The translations under genes were made by a program, and so were the position numbers. Positions 50,932 to 60,556 of a stretch of DNA of 64,000 nt are shown one piece after another. A model generated the notes under the pieces. It was not told where the DNA came from. It worked only from the letters and a program-made list of their open reading frames with translations, and did not search any database. The stretch comes from Saprospiraceae bacterium. GTDB lineage: Bacteria; Bacteroidota; Bacteroidia; Chitinophagales; Saprospiraceae. The stretch is taken from assembly GCA_020631355.1 (NCBI GenBank), contig JAHDHL010000022.1, positions 28,705 to 92,704 on the forward strand, read 5' to 3'. Every line of letters begins with the position of its first letter. The stretch's first letter is position 1.

Positions 50932-52173
50932 ATGCATAAAAAGTTGTTGATACATCTACTTCTGATTCCTACCCTATTTATCCTTATTCCCTTTACGGCT
51001 ATTTCCCAATTTGTAAATTACAATATCAACACAGGAAAGAGCTACGCAGTAGTTCCATTCCAGATGTATAACGACTTTATTGTCATTCCCATCAAACTGG
51101 ATGGGAAACTTCCCCTGAATTTCATTCTGGATACCGGAGCTTCCAGTACCATTGTCATCCATAAGGAATATACGGATTTGGTTGGTGCCATTTATGAAAG
51201 GCAATTATACATACAAGGAGCTGACCGCTCGCAAAAAATCAGTGCCCTACTCACTCAGGGCATAGACATAGAATTACCGGAAGTTACGGCTAAGAAACAA
51301 CACCTATTGGTACTTGAGAATGATTATATAGAATTCGATAAGTATTCAGGTACCAGGATTGATGGCATTTTGGGTATGGACCTTTTCAAGCGATTCATCG
51401 TGAGGATAGATTATGAATCCAGGCTGATATATCTTTTCGACCCGAATAAGCATGATTACAATACCAGTAAGTATGAGAATGTGGATATTATTTCAGAGAA
51501 TGATAAGATGTATCTGCAATCCCAAACCCAGATATCCAACGAGCAATATGATGTGAAATGGCTGGTTGACTCCGGGGCAGCCATGACCGTTTTGGTCCAG
51601 TGCCAAGAATCCGATACGACCTTTATTCCCCAGAATGCCGTACCCGGAAATATTGGCAAGGGACTGGGTGGATACATTGAGGGATACTTGGCCAAGTTTG
51701 ATGAGGTGCAGCTTGGGGATTATCCATTCAACCAAATCATTGGTAATTTCCAGCAACTTGCCGATAGTGTCTATATTCCACAGGATAGTATCATCGATGG
51801 TTTATTGGGTAATAAGATACTGAAGCAATTCCATATCGTATTCGATTATATGAATAGGAAAATACATATTCGTCCCAATCGATTCTACAACAATACGAAT
51901 ATCAAGGACCTGAGTGGCATTAGTATTACCGCATCGGGAGTGAATCTGAACCAGTTTACAATCGAGGAAGTATTCCCGGGGTCACCGGCTGAAAAAGCAG
52001 GATTGAAAGCCGGGGATGTCATCAAAAAAATCAATGGGAAGAATACCTTCATCCTCGCATTACAAAACCTTGAACGCAGACTTAATAGTGAGGAGGGTAA
52101 ACGCATCAAACTTACGGTCAAAAGAGATACAGAAAAAATCAAGACCATCTTCTACCTGGAGGATTACCTATAA
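50932..52173 (+). CDS. retropepsin-like aspartyl protease with PDZ domain
   Basis: The 413-residue product starts at the ATG at 50932 with a signal peptide (LLIHLLLIPTLFILIPFTAI). Two aspartyl-protease half motifs are present in one chain: NFILDTGASSTIVI (Asp67) and WLVDSGAAMTVLV (Asp213), each followed by a pepsin-type flap and a GLLGNKIL/GILGMDLF strand. A PDZ domain closes the protein (about 330-410: VFPGSPAEKAGLKAGDVIKK). It should be a periplasmic or surface protease. Confidence 0.88.
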   Translation: MHKKLLIHLLLIPTLFILIPFTAISQFVNYNINTGKSYAVVPFQMYNDFIVIPIKLDGKLPLNFILDTGASSTIVIHKEYTDLVGAIYERQLYIQGADRSQKISALLTQGIDIELPEVTAKKQHLLVLENDYIEFDKYSGTRIDGILGMDLFKRFIVRIDYESRLIYLFDPNKHDYNTSKYENVDIISENDKMYLQSQTQISNEQYDVKWLVDSGAAMTVLVQCQESDTTFIPQNAVPGNIGKGLGGYIEGYLAKFDEVQLGDYPFNQIIGNFQQLADSVYIPQDSIIDGLLGNKILKQFHIVFDYMNRKIHIRPNRFYNNTNIKDLSGISITASGVNLNQFTIEEVFPGSPAEKAGLKAGDVIKKINGKNTFILALQNLERRLNSEEGKRIKLTVKRDTEKIKTIFYLEDYL

Positions 52174-52349
52174 TCCTTTTAATTGTTGTCAATTCACGTT
52201 ACAATTTGTTACAATTCCCACGAATTTATGTGTTGTAACTGACAGAGTGGTATGTTAGTGCAAAGGTTGGGAGCAAACCACAACCATACGGTACATTTTA
52301 TGTTGCCATATTATATTTTTACCATTTTTAATTAGCAAATCAAGTATCC

Positions 52350-55300
52350 ATGCACAGTAGAAACTTAACCTTACTTTTCCTACTCTTATGCCCCATTCTA
52401 TTACTTGCACAAAATCCTTGGGATTTCACAGATGAATCAGACATTTCCCTGACGACCAAGGATAGAAGAATTATTCCGCAAAAATACCTGACTGCCAAGG
52501 TAGACTTATTGGAATTGAAACAGATTCTGGACGCTGCACCTGACCGTTATAATCGTACGGCTACGGATCAGGAAACCATTCTGGCCCTGCCTATGCCTGA
52601 TGGTTCATTCCAGAACTTCAGAATTGAGAAGGCATCCATCATGCACGAGGATTTGCAGAGGCAATTCCCTCAGATTCAGTCTTATGCCGGTGTGGGTATA
52701 GATGACCCGACAGCCTTATTGAGATTCGACCTGACACAGAAAGGATTCCATGCACAAGTCCTTACCGGTAAGACCAGTTCCGTTTATATCGACCCTTATT
52801 CCAGGGGAAATATCGTGGACTATGTCGTTTACTACAAAAAGGATTTCTTCAAGAGAACATCATTCGAATGCCTTGTTGATGGTATCACCCACGATGTCAG
52901 TAATGAGAGACATTCATCCAGTAGCCATAGACAAGCGGGAGATTGTCAATTGAGACAATACAGGCTTGCACTTTCCTGTACGGGAGAATATGCCACATAC
53001 CATGGTGGAAACGTACCGGATGTATTGGCTGCTATGAATACGACCATGACCCGTGTGAATGGCGTATTCGAAAGGGATATTGCCGTCACTATGGAATTGG
53101 TTCCCAATAACAGCTCCTTGATTTATCTGGATGCCAGTACGGACCCATTTTCGAATAATAATTCCAGTGCCCTACTGAATGAAAACCAGACGACCTGCGA
53201 TAATGTCATTGGCTCTGCCAATTACGATATCGGTCACGTATTCTCAACAGGTGGTGGTGGTATTGCACAGTTGAATTCTCCATGTGGAGGTGGAAAGGCA
53301 AGGGGTGTTACCGGCCAATCCATGCCAGAGGGAGATCCGTTCGATATTGATTATGTAGCTCACGAAATGGGACACCAATATGGTGCGAACCATACACAAA
53401 ATAATAGCTGTAATAGAAATAGTAGTACGGCAATGGAGCCGGGTAGTGCTTCTTCCATCATGGGTTATGCAGGTATCTGTAACCCAAATGTTCAGAATAA
53501 TAGTGATGATTACTTCCATGCCATTAGTATCCAGGAAATGATGGCCAATATCACAGGTGGTAATAGTAGTTCATGTGCGACATTCCTGACTACGAATAAC
53601 TCGCAGCCTATATGTACAGTAGGCGGAAACCATACTATTCCGGTTTCTACTCCTTTCGTCCTGACGGGTTCCGCTACGGATGCGGATGGTGATGCACTGA
53701 CCTATTGTTGGGAACAGATGGATAACCAAGTCGCTACCATGCCTCCGGTGTCAACCAATACAGGTGGCCCTACTTTCCGTACTTTGGATCCTACTGCAGA
53801 TCCATTCCGTTATTTCCCAAGTTTGGATAATATCGTAGATGGAACCACTGACACTTGGGAGGTACTTCCTAGTGTATCCAGAACCATGAATTTCAGACTC
53901 ACTGTAAGGGACAACCACATGGGTAGTGGCTGTACTGATGAGGAGGATATTGTCATTACAACAACTGCTGATGCGGGGCCATTCCTTGTATTGTCTCCCA
54001 ATACGGCGGTCAATTGGGCAGTAAGTAGCAACGAGACCGTTACCTGGGATGTTGCAGGTACGGATGGAAATGGTGTGAACTGTGCCAATGTCGATATTCT
54101 CCTTTCTACAAATGGAGGATTGACATATCCAATCACATTAGCATCTTCCGTTCCGAATGACGGCTCACATAGTGTGAGTGTTCCGAATAATCCTACCACT
54201 ACAGCAAGGGTAATGATTATGTGTTCGGATAATGTATTCCTGGATGTATCCGATAGTGACTTTGTCATCGAATTCACTGGGCCAACATTCACAATGGAAA
54301 CTACTCCTAGTGCACAGGAGGCTTGTGATGACAACACAGCCACTTACAACATCAATCTTACTTCAGTACTAGGATTCAGTGATCCTGTCACCTTGTCTGC
54401 CACTGGTCTACCAGCAGGTGCAATAGCAACCTTTACACCTCAGACCCTTACTCCCACTGGTACCACTGTCATGACCGTAAGTAACCTTTCCAATACTTCG
54501 GGTTCCTATCTCATCAGTGTCATCGGAAACGGTGGGGGCCAATCCGTCAGTGAGGAAGTTACCTTGGATGTGGATATGAATATCAGTACCACTCCTATCC
54601 TTACGAGTCCGATGGATGGTGCAGTAGACCAAGGACTGGATGTGGAATTCGAATGGAGTGCAGTGACCCATGCATCAAGTTATGATATGCAAATCGCTAC
54701 TGATGCTGCATTCGGTGAATTGGTCGATTCCAAAACGGGCCTCGCCAATACCAATACGATATCCGAAAATTTGGATATCAGTACGACTTACTATTGGAGA
54801 GCGAGAGGTGTCAGTTTCTGTGGTGCAGGCTCTTGGTCTCAGACCTATACTTTCACAACCTATGCATGTGATTATGTCAATCTGAATTTGGTACTGGATA
54901 ATTATGCTTCCGAAACGACTTGGAGTATCGTATCCAACGGAACTACCTATTTATCAGGAGGACCGTATACGGATGGAACAAATGGCCAAGTAGTATTGGA
55001 TTCAGTTTGTTTACCGAATGGTTGTTATGATTTCATTATTAATGATAGTTACGGTGATGGTATTTGTTGTGGATATGGTAATGGTTCCTACACCCTTACG
55101 GATGGGAATAATAACCTGATTGCAACAGGAGGTGACTTCGATTCATCGGAAACCGTGAATTTCTGTGTGAATATTCCGACTTGTACGGACGGTATCATGA
55201 ATGGTGATGAAACAGGTGTAGATTGTGGAGGATCCAATTGTCCGAGTTGTTCGCAGGATATCTTCGTGGATGAATCCGCATCCGGAAACAATGATGGGAC

Positions 55301-56693
55301 ATCATGGATGAATGCTTTCAATGATCTACAAGATGCATTAGCTATCGGTACGAATGCTACTATTCATATAGCAGAGGGTATGTATAAGCCAACTACGACC
55401 ACTACTCGTGGAATCAGTTTCGACATTCCAAGTGGATGTACGGTTCTGGGTGGTTACCCTGCAGGTGGTGGCACCAGAAATCCGGAAGCACACGAAACAA
55501 GCCTCTCAGGAAATATTGACAACAACCCTACTGTCGCCGGTGATTCCTATCATGTGGTAACGGTCAAGGATGCAACGAATGTAACATTGGATGGTGTTTC
55601 CATCAGGGATGGAAATGCGGATGATACCAGTTCATTCGCCCGTGCCAGAGGTGGAGGATTGTATGTGAAGAATTCTACCCTGACCATTCTCAATTCACAA
55701 ATCAAGTGGAACAAGGCTGTGTATGGTGGAGGTATCTTTGCTACGCTTTCCCCGAATGTTACCATGAAATCCTGTGATTTCAAAAACAATCGTTCTTATT
55801 TGAATGGTAGTGCCATCTATCACAGTAATACGACGAGCATGTTTATCGAGTCCTGTAAGATTACGAAGAATGTTTCGGATCGTAGGGCTGCTGTGGAGGT
55901 AAATAATTCATTCTATACCTCTATGGAGAATACCTTGATTGCAGATAATCAGAGTAACTTCTCCAATGCTTTGGCATTGGTTGCGACCAATAGGGACCAA
56001 ACATGTGACATTTACAACTGTACCATCACGGGAGAAGAAAGGGACAAGTACCTTATCAATCTTCAAATTGGTTTTGGTGATTTATTGGGATTGAATATTT
56101 ATAATTCCATCGTGGCACACCAGGACCCTACTTTGACCAAGGGTATCAAGACTTATCAGAATGGTACATTGAATCTACTGACAGACCACTGTTATATCCA
56201 AGGTTCGACCGTTCCCGGAACATCCTCCGCTAACATCTATACTGAAACCGATGCACCACTTTCTTTGAATCCGGATTATTCCCTACCGGCCAACTCAGCT
56301 GCAGTTGATGGTGGAGACAATAGTTTATCCCCACAATTGGTTTTCGATATTGATGGAAATACCAGAGTTGTGAACGGAACCATTGATATGGGAGCATACG
56401 AATATCAGAATGTAGGTACCAGAGAAATAGAAAATGGAATAGAGGATTTCTTGGATGCTCTTGATGTTCTGAAACCAACATTCTCTGTTTATCCGAATCC
56501 TACGGAATCGAATATCACTATTACCTCCAATGTGGATGATGTACAAATCTCTTTGTATAATCTTCTTGGGGAACAAGTGATGCAGACCCAGGATTTGAAC
56601 ATTGATATGCGCTCCTTACCTTCTGGAATTTATTTATTGAATATACATAAGAATGGTAAGATACTCGGACAGCAAAAAGTGATGAAGAAATAA
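52350..56693 (+). CDS. T9SS-exported reprolysin-like metzincin protease with beta-helix
   Basis: The 1447-residue protein has a signal peptide (NLTLLFLLLCPILLLAQ), a propeptide to about residue 190 and a metzincin catalytic domain. The zinc motif is HEMGHQYGANH (His338, Glu339, His342, His348) and the Met-turn is SIMGYAGIC. After it come Ig/fibronectin-like segments, one with the FEWSAVTHASSYDMQIATDA pattern. A cysteine-rich linker follows (DGIMNGDETGVDCGGSNCPS), then a right-handed beta-helix (about 970-1330). The C-terminal T9SS sorting domain reads VYPNPTESNITIT, YNLLGEQVMQ and LPSGIYLLNIHKNGK. It is a secreted protease that probably digests extracellular protein. Confidence 0.9.
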   Translation: MHSRNLTLLFLLLCPILLLAQNPWDFTDESDISLTTKDRRIIPQKYLTAKVDLLELKQILDAAPDRYNRTATDQETILALPMPDGSFQNFRIEKASIMHEDLQRQFPQIQSYAGVGIDDPTALLRFDLTQKGFHAQVLTGKTSSVYIDPYSRGNIVDYVVYYKKDFFKRTSFECLVDGITHDVSNERHSSSSHRQAGDCQLRQYRLALSCTGEYATYHGGNVPDVLAAMNTTMTRVNGVFERDIAVTMELVPNNSSLIYLDASTDPFSNNNSSALLNENQTTCDNVIGSANYDIGHVFSTGGGGIAQLNSPCGGGKARGVTGQSMPEGDPFDIDYVAHEMGHQYGANHTQNNSCNRNSSTAMEPGSASSIMGYAGICNPNVQNNSDDYFHAISIQEMMANITGGNSSSCATFLTTNNSQPICTVGGNHTIPVSTPFVLTGSATDADGDALTYCWEQMDNQVATMPPVSTNTGGPTFRTLDPTADPFRYFPSLDNIVDGTTDTWEVLPSVSRTMNFRLTVRDNHMGSGCTDEEDIVITTTADAGPFLVLSPNTAVNWAVSSNETVTWDVAGTDGNGVNCANVDILLSTNGGLTYPITLASSVPNDGSHSVSVPNNPTTTARVMIMCSDNVFLDVSDSDFVIEFTGPTFTMETTPSAQEACDDNTATYNINLTSVLGFSDPVTLSATGLPAGAIATFTPQTLTPTGTTVMTVSNLSNTSGSYLISVIGNGGGQSVSEEVTLDVDMNISTTPILTSPMDGAVDQGLDVEFEWSAVTHASSYDMQIATDAAFGELVDSKTGLANTNTISENLDISTTYYWRARGVSFCGAGSWSQTYTFTTYACDYVNLNLVLDNYASETTWSIVSNGTTYLSGGPYTDGTNGQVVLDSVCLPNGCYDFIINDSYGDGICCGYGNGSYTLTDGNNNLIATGGDFDSSETVNFCVNIPTCTDGIMNGDETGVDCGGSNCPSCSQDIFVDESASGNNDGTSWMNAFNDLQDALAIGTNATIHIAEGMYKPTTTTTRGISFDIPSGCTVLGGYPAGGGTRNPEAHETSLSGNIDNNPTVAGDSYHVVTVKDATNVTLDGVSIRDGNADDTSSFARARGGGLYVKNSTLTILNSQIKWNKAVYGGGIFATLSPNVTMKSCDFKNNRSYLNGSAIYHSNTTSMFIESCKITKNVSDRRAAVEVNNSFYTSMENTLIADNQSNFSNALALVATNRDQTCDIYNCTITGEERDKYLINLQIGFGDLLGLNIYNSIVAHQDPTLTKGIKTYQNGTLNLLTDHCYIQGSTVPGTSSANIYTETDAPLSLNPDYSLPANSAAVDGGDNSLSPQLVFDIDGNTRVVNGTIDMGAYEYQNVGTREIENGIEDFLDALDVLKPTFSVYPNPTESNITITSNVDDVQISLYNLLGEQVMQTQDLNIDMRSLPSGIYLLNIHKNGKILGQQKVMKK

Positions 56694-56698
56694 ATCGG

Positions 56699-56730
56699 AA
56701 AGGGAGCTGAATGTTCAGCTCCCTTTTTTT
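56699..56730. terminator. Rho-independent terminator of the protease gene
   Basis: A perfect 12-bp stem AAAGGGAGCTGA / TCAGCTCCCTTT with ATGT loop and a T-run. The convergent DUF4291 gene ends inside the T-run. Confidence 0.88.
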
Positions 56731-57319
56731 ATCCTATACCAATCGAAGCAGCTAATTGCTCGCTGACCGGATAAATCTTTTCCTTGGGTAAGAGTGCCTT
56801 AGCAGCCTTGTATTTCCCTTGTTTCCTCAGGCTATTTATCTTTTTCACCAAAGGGGTGTAATCCTTGATTTCCGTAATCCATCTTTCATTGTAATCCCCT
56901 ATCAGTTCCCTACCGATACCGACTTGGATGGTTCTTACATTCAGCTTGGCTCCCTTGATGGTCCTTTCCGGATCCCATTGTATATGTACCTTTGCCTTAT
57001 TGAATGCCTGTTCCCATTCCCAACCATTCCTGTATATTTTTTCATCAGGATGGGTTAGAACTCCGATAGCTAGGGCTTCTTCCCAATACGCCCTTGAAAT
57101 CCGAATCCCAAGAATACATTCCTGATTGGATTTATTCCCCCAATTACTCCTTTCCATCAGCCATAGGAAAGAGGGTTTTATCCATGTCATCCGATGAAAG
57201 GAAAAAGGTTTCTGAAATGATTGGTGCTGAATGGCTGGCATGGCAATGTGCTTATTATATGCCTGGTATACCACAATGGTTTCCTTATTGTAATCCGCTC
57301 TTATTTCTTGGTATTGCAT
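56729..57319 (-). CDS. DUF4291 family protein
   Basis: The 196-residue protein shows the DUF4291 signature from its first residues: EIRADYNKETIVVYQAYNKH, then MTWIKPSFLWLMERSNWGNK and CILGIRISRAYWEEALAIGV, RTIQVGIGRELIGDYNERWI. The role of the family is unknown; it occurs sporadically in bacteria and fungi. It is monocistronic and convergent with the protease gene. Confidence 0.85.
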   Translation of the reverse strand: MQYQEIRADYNKETIVVYQAYNKHIAMPAIQHQSFQKPFSFHRMTWIKPSFLWLMERSNWGNKSNQECILGIRISRAYWEEALAIGVLTHPDEKIYRNGWEWEQAFNKAKVHIQWDPERTIKGAKLNVRTIQVGIGRELIGDYNERWITEIKDYTPLVKKINSLRKQGKYKAAKALLPKEKIYPVSEQLAASIGIG

Positions 57320-57519
57320 GATTGGGTTTCCATATCTTCAATAATATTCCAACCATTGTAATGAATAAGTAGTTCCGAAAAACCTACATACAACAAGTCG
57401 TGTTATTAGGATAGATTATTCCATTGCCATATGCATCTGTCATTTCGTTGGATATGATTTGCGAATGAACTATTTCTTAATTTTAGTATGAGGTTCATAC
57501 TTGGGTCAACATAAGTAAC

Positions 57520-59835
57520 ATGTTATATTCTAGGATTCCAACCCTATTCTTCATCCTATCATTACCTACATTCCTGATGGCGCAATCCAGTGTATTATCT
57601 CTGGGGCGCAGTTATAATCCAAATGGTATTAGCAGAAGTATACAGACCCAAAAGGAAAGTGTCCAATTCATTTCTTTTAACACCGTGATGCAAAAGTTCC
57701 ATTTTGCAGATGAATATGAGAAGAATATCCTATTCGCAGCCGGGAGTAGAGGGAATCATACATTAGATGAACACCTCATCATTCCTTTTAAAGGAGAATG
57801 TCTTGAAACCTACTTACAACATGCCACATTGGGCAGTCCAGAATATCCAGAATCGACCAAAGGTACATATGGATTGAATTCTGGAAAAGCCGATGCAACA
57901 ACTATCGTACGGTTGAACAAGTCGGGGAACGCTATCCTGTTTCCTAATTCAATTGACAACCTTGGTCAGTATGGGGATACCAACCGACTCCCGGAGGAGT
58001 GGTATGCCGATTCAGCATTCAAGGCCTTGCAAAATAATTATCAGGAAAGACAAGAGAAATGCGCAATACGACCAGAGATAGAACGTGATGAGCCTAAGCC
58101 TACCTTAGGAACCCCTGAAGGACAACCCTCCACTAACTTAGTTGTGAAAGAACTCAAGGCAGTCAATAGTGAATATGACGAATTTGGGCCAATGCTGAGT
58201 AGTGACGAAAGTGTCATTTATTTCCATAGGAAGAAAGACCCCGGGAATAGCATGACGTTCATTCCTGAGAACAGTAATTACCGGAAGCCTTTACATTTTG
58301 AGGGTTTGGACAAAGCGGTTCACGACAAATTAATTGCCAATGGATTGGATACGCCTGAAAACAGGGAAAAGGTATTGGCAGACCAACAGCAGAAGCATAG
58401 GGAATTCATCCAGAGTGAAAGAGCCAAGGTACTGGAAACAGGTGCAGCACGTTCAGGTGAAACCGTTAGTTCGTCCCAGACCTATGATTGTGATATCATT
58501 CGTTCCGAAAAGTTGGATGGCCAATTTTCCAGTATATCTCGACAAGACTTCCCATTGAATGATTGGACGGATAATTTTTTCATAGGAATTTCATCTGACG
58601 GAAAAAGAATGTTTACCAAACTAATTGAATTCGGGGATGAGTTTCATGTACCCATACCCGAAAGTGCCCATAATTCTTTTGTGGAGTACGAAAAGAATCC
58701 GAATAGTTTCAAGCCGAACGGGAACTCCGTCTCCATTGAGAAAAATCATAATGTATTTTGGGTGTCTTATTTTATGACATTGAATAACAATGCCATTCTA
58801 TGTGGCTTCGAGGGAGATGATACCCATGGGAAAGGAGATATATACATCAGTTTCAGACAATCGAATGGGCAGTTCGAATATCCTAAGAATCTGGGTACTG
58901 ACATTAATACTGACAAATACGAGGCGGAGCCTTTCTTAGCGGCAGATTTAAAAACACTTTATTTTACCAGAAGCATCAGAAAAGGGGAAAAGCACATCTT
59001 CGTTAGCCGCAGATTGGATGATACGTGGAAAAAGTGGTCGGAGCCAGTGGCTTTGCCTGCTCCCATTAATTTACCTAATGTATCTAATTCGACTCCTTTC
59101 ATCACAGCGAATGGCAAGACCCTCTATTTTGCATCTAATAGGAAAACAGGAAAAGATAAGGACATCTATTATGTAGAATTGGATGAGTCCCTGGCTGCCT
59201 TAACGACGAACTTGGTCAAAGGGAATGTGGTTCATCAAAAACAAGAAATCAAGGATGCACAGGTAGAAGTCCAGACACTGGATGATTATCTCAATACAAA
59301 GAAGGACTTTTCCTATGCACTCTCCAATACGGATGGAAGTTTTGAAACGCCTTTCAGAAAAGATGAGGAAATCGTTATCAAGGCATCCAAAAAAGGTTAT
59401 ATCTCAGAAGTCATCATTAAGGAAAACGAAAAGGATACCAGCGAGGAAATTGAATTAGTCAAATTAGAAAAGGGAAATCGATTCGTTTTAAAAAATATTC
59501 TTTTCGAACGTTCCAAATCCACTTTCCTGAATAATTCCTACCCCGATTTAGTCAATCTAAAAAATGTGATGATTGAAAATCCTGATATTAAAATCAGGAT
59601 AGAGGGACACACTGATTTCTTAGCCCAGCCGGGTCCGAAAAAGGAATTATTAGAAGATAAGGCGCTGAAACTTTCCAAGGAAAGAGCCAATGCTGTCAAG
59701 AATTTTCTGATTGAAAATGGAATTCGTTCCAATAGGATTGTAACAATAGGTTACGGAGGCAAAAAGCCCATCGTCTCAAACGAAACCGAAGAAGGACGAA
59801 AAAAGAACAGGAGAGTGGAAATTGAGGTCTTATGA
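57520..59835 (+). CDS. OmpA-family protein with PD40 beta-propeller
   Basis: The 771-residue protein has a signal peptide ending near LMAQ. It then has an unassigned N-terminal region with a long charged helix near residues 265-310 (NREKVLADQQQKHREFIQSE), and WD40-like PD40 blades in two places (FGPMLSSDESVIYFHRKKD, AEPFLAADLKTLYFTRSIRK, TPFITANGKTLYFASNRKTG). A carboxypeptidase-regulatory-like beta-sandwich comes next (VKGNVVHQKQEIKDAQVEVQ). The C-terminal OmpA domain binds peptidoglycan (ILFERSKSTFL, KIRIEGHTDF, RANAVKNFLIENGI, RRVEIEVL). Such proteins link outer-membrane complexes to the cell wall, as in gliding or T9SS-associated machinery. Confidence 0.88.
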   Translation: MLYSRIPTLFFILSLPTFLMAQSSVLSLGRSYNPNGISRSIQTQKESVQFISFNTVMQKFHFADEYEKNILFAAGSRGNHTLDEHLIIPFKGECLETYLQHATLGSPEYPESTKGTYGLNSGKADATTIVRLNKSGNAILFPNSIDNLGQYGDTNRLPEEWYADSAFKALQNNYQERQEKCAIRPEIERDEPKPTLGTPEGQPSTNLVVKELKAVNSEYDEFGPMLSSDESVIYFHRKKDPGNSMTFIPENSNYRKPLHFEGLDKAVHDKLIANGLDTPENREKVLADQQQKHREFIQSERAKVLETGAARSGETVSSSQTYDCDIIRSEKLDGQFSSISRQDFPLNDWTDNFFIGISSDGKRMFTKLIEFGDEFHVPIPESAHNSFVEYEKNPNSFKPNGNSVSIEKNHNVFWVSYFMTLNNNAILCGFEGDDTHGKGDIYISFRQSNGQFEYPKNLGTDINTDKYEAEPFLAADLKTLYFTRSIRKGEKHIFVSRRLDDTWKKWSEPVALPAPINLPNVSNSTPFITANGKTLYFASNRKTGKDKDIYYVELDESLAALTTNLVKGNVVHQKQEIKDAQVEVQTLDDYLNTKKDFSYALSNTDGSFETPFRKDEEIVIKASKKGYISEVIIKENEKDTSEEIELVKLEKGNRFVLKNILFERSKSTFLNNSYPDLVNLKNVMIENPDIKIRIEGHTDFLAQPGPKKELLEDKALKLSKERANAVKNFLIENGIRSNRIVTIGYGGKKPIVSNETEEGRKKNRRVEIEVL

Positions 59836-59920
59836 TTTTATTCGCATCACCCTTTCAAGTATTCCCTTAGAAGAATATTAAATATCCGGAATAATACCGG
59901 ACATGGGGAACAGTCATTCC

Positions 59921-60544
59921 CTAGTCCATGATCCCCGCTAAATCATTACCCGTCAGATATTGGATATTCCTTGTTATTTTCTTAATGTCCCAATCCCACC
60001 ATTTTAATTCCAGAAGTTTTGTGATCTTTTCTTCCGAAAACCTTTTTTTGATTTCGATTGCAGGATTTCCTCCCACAATCGAATAAGGTTCCACATCCCT
60101 GACTACGGTAGAATTAGTGGCGATGATGGCACCGTCCCCTATGGTTACGCCTGCCATGATGGTTGCATTGTATCCAATCCATACATCATTGCCAATTCGG
60201 ATATCGCCCTTGTTGGGATATGACTTGTTTTCCATTGCATTTTCCCAACCGTTCCCAAAGATGGCAAAAGGATAAGTGGTCAATGCATCCGTCAGGTGAT
60301 TCGCACCATTCATGATGAATTTCACATCCGATGCTATCATACAGAATTTCCCGATGATGAGTTTATCATTGATGAAGTCGAAATGATACTTTACATTTTT
60401 CTCAAAATTCATGACATCCTCGAAATCGTCATAATAAGTATAATCCCCAACAATGATATTTGGATTTTGAATGATGTTCTTCAGGAAGCAAAGTCTATCA
60501 TAATGTGCTAAGGGAAGCCCTCTATCCTTATCAGGTCCTATCAT
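59921..60544 (-). CDS. Vat/CatB-type acetyltransferase (left-handed beta-helix)
   Basis: The 207-residue enzyme is a hexapeptide-repeat xenobiotic acetyltransferase very like Vat streptogramin A acetyltransferases: NIIVGDYTYYDDFEDVMNFE, YHFDFINDKLIIGKFCMIA, FIMNGANHLTDALTTYPFAI with the catalytic His, GDIRIGNDVWIGYNATIMAG, and AIIATNSTVVRDVEPYSIVG. A C-terminal helix follows (LLELKWWDWDIKKI). It transfers acetyl from CoA to hydroxyl groups of natural products. The natural substrate in this organism is unknown. Its start lies only 12 bases after the ABC-F gene, so both are probably on one mRNA. Confidence 0.88.
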   Translation of the reverse strand: MIGPDKDRGLPLAHYDRLCFLKNIIQNPNIIVGDYTYYDDFEDVMNFEKNVKYHFDFINDKLIIGKFCMIASDVKFIMNGANHLTDALTTYPFAIFGNGWENAMENKSYPNKGDIRIGNDVWIGYNATIMAGVTIGDGAIIATNSTVVRDVEPYSIVGGNPAIEIKKRFSEEKITKLLELKWWDWDIKKITRNIQYLTGNDLAGIMD

Positions 60545-60556
60545 TTCATGTAGGGA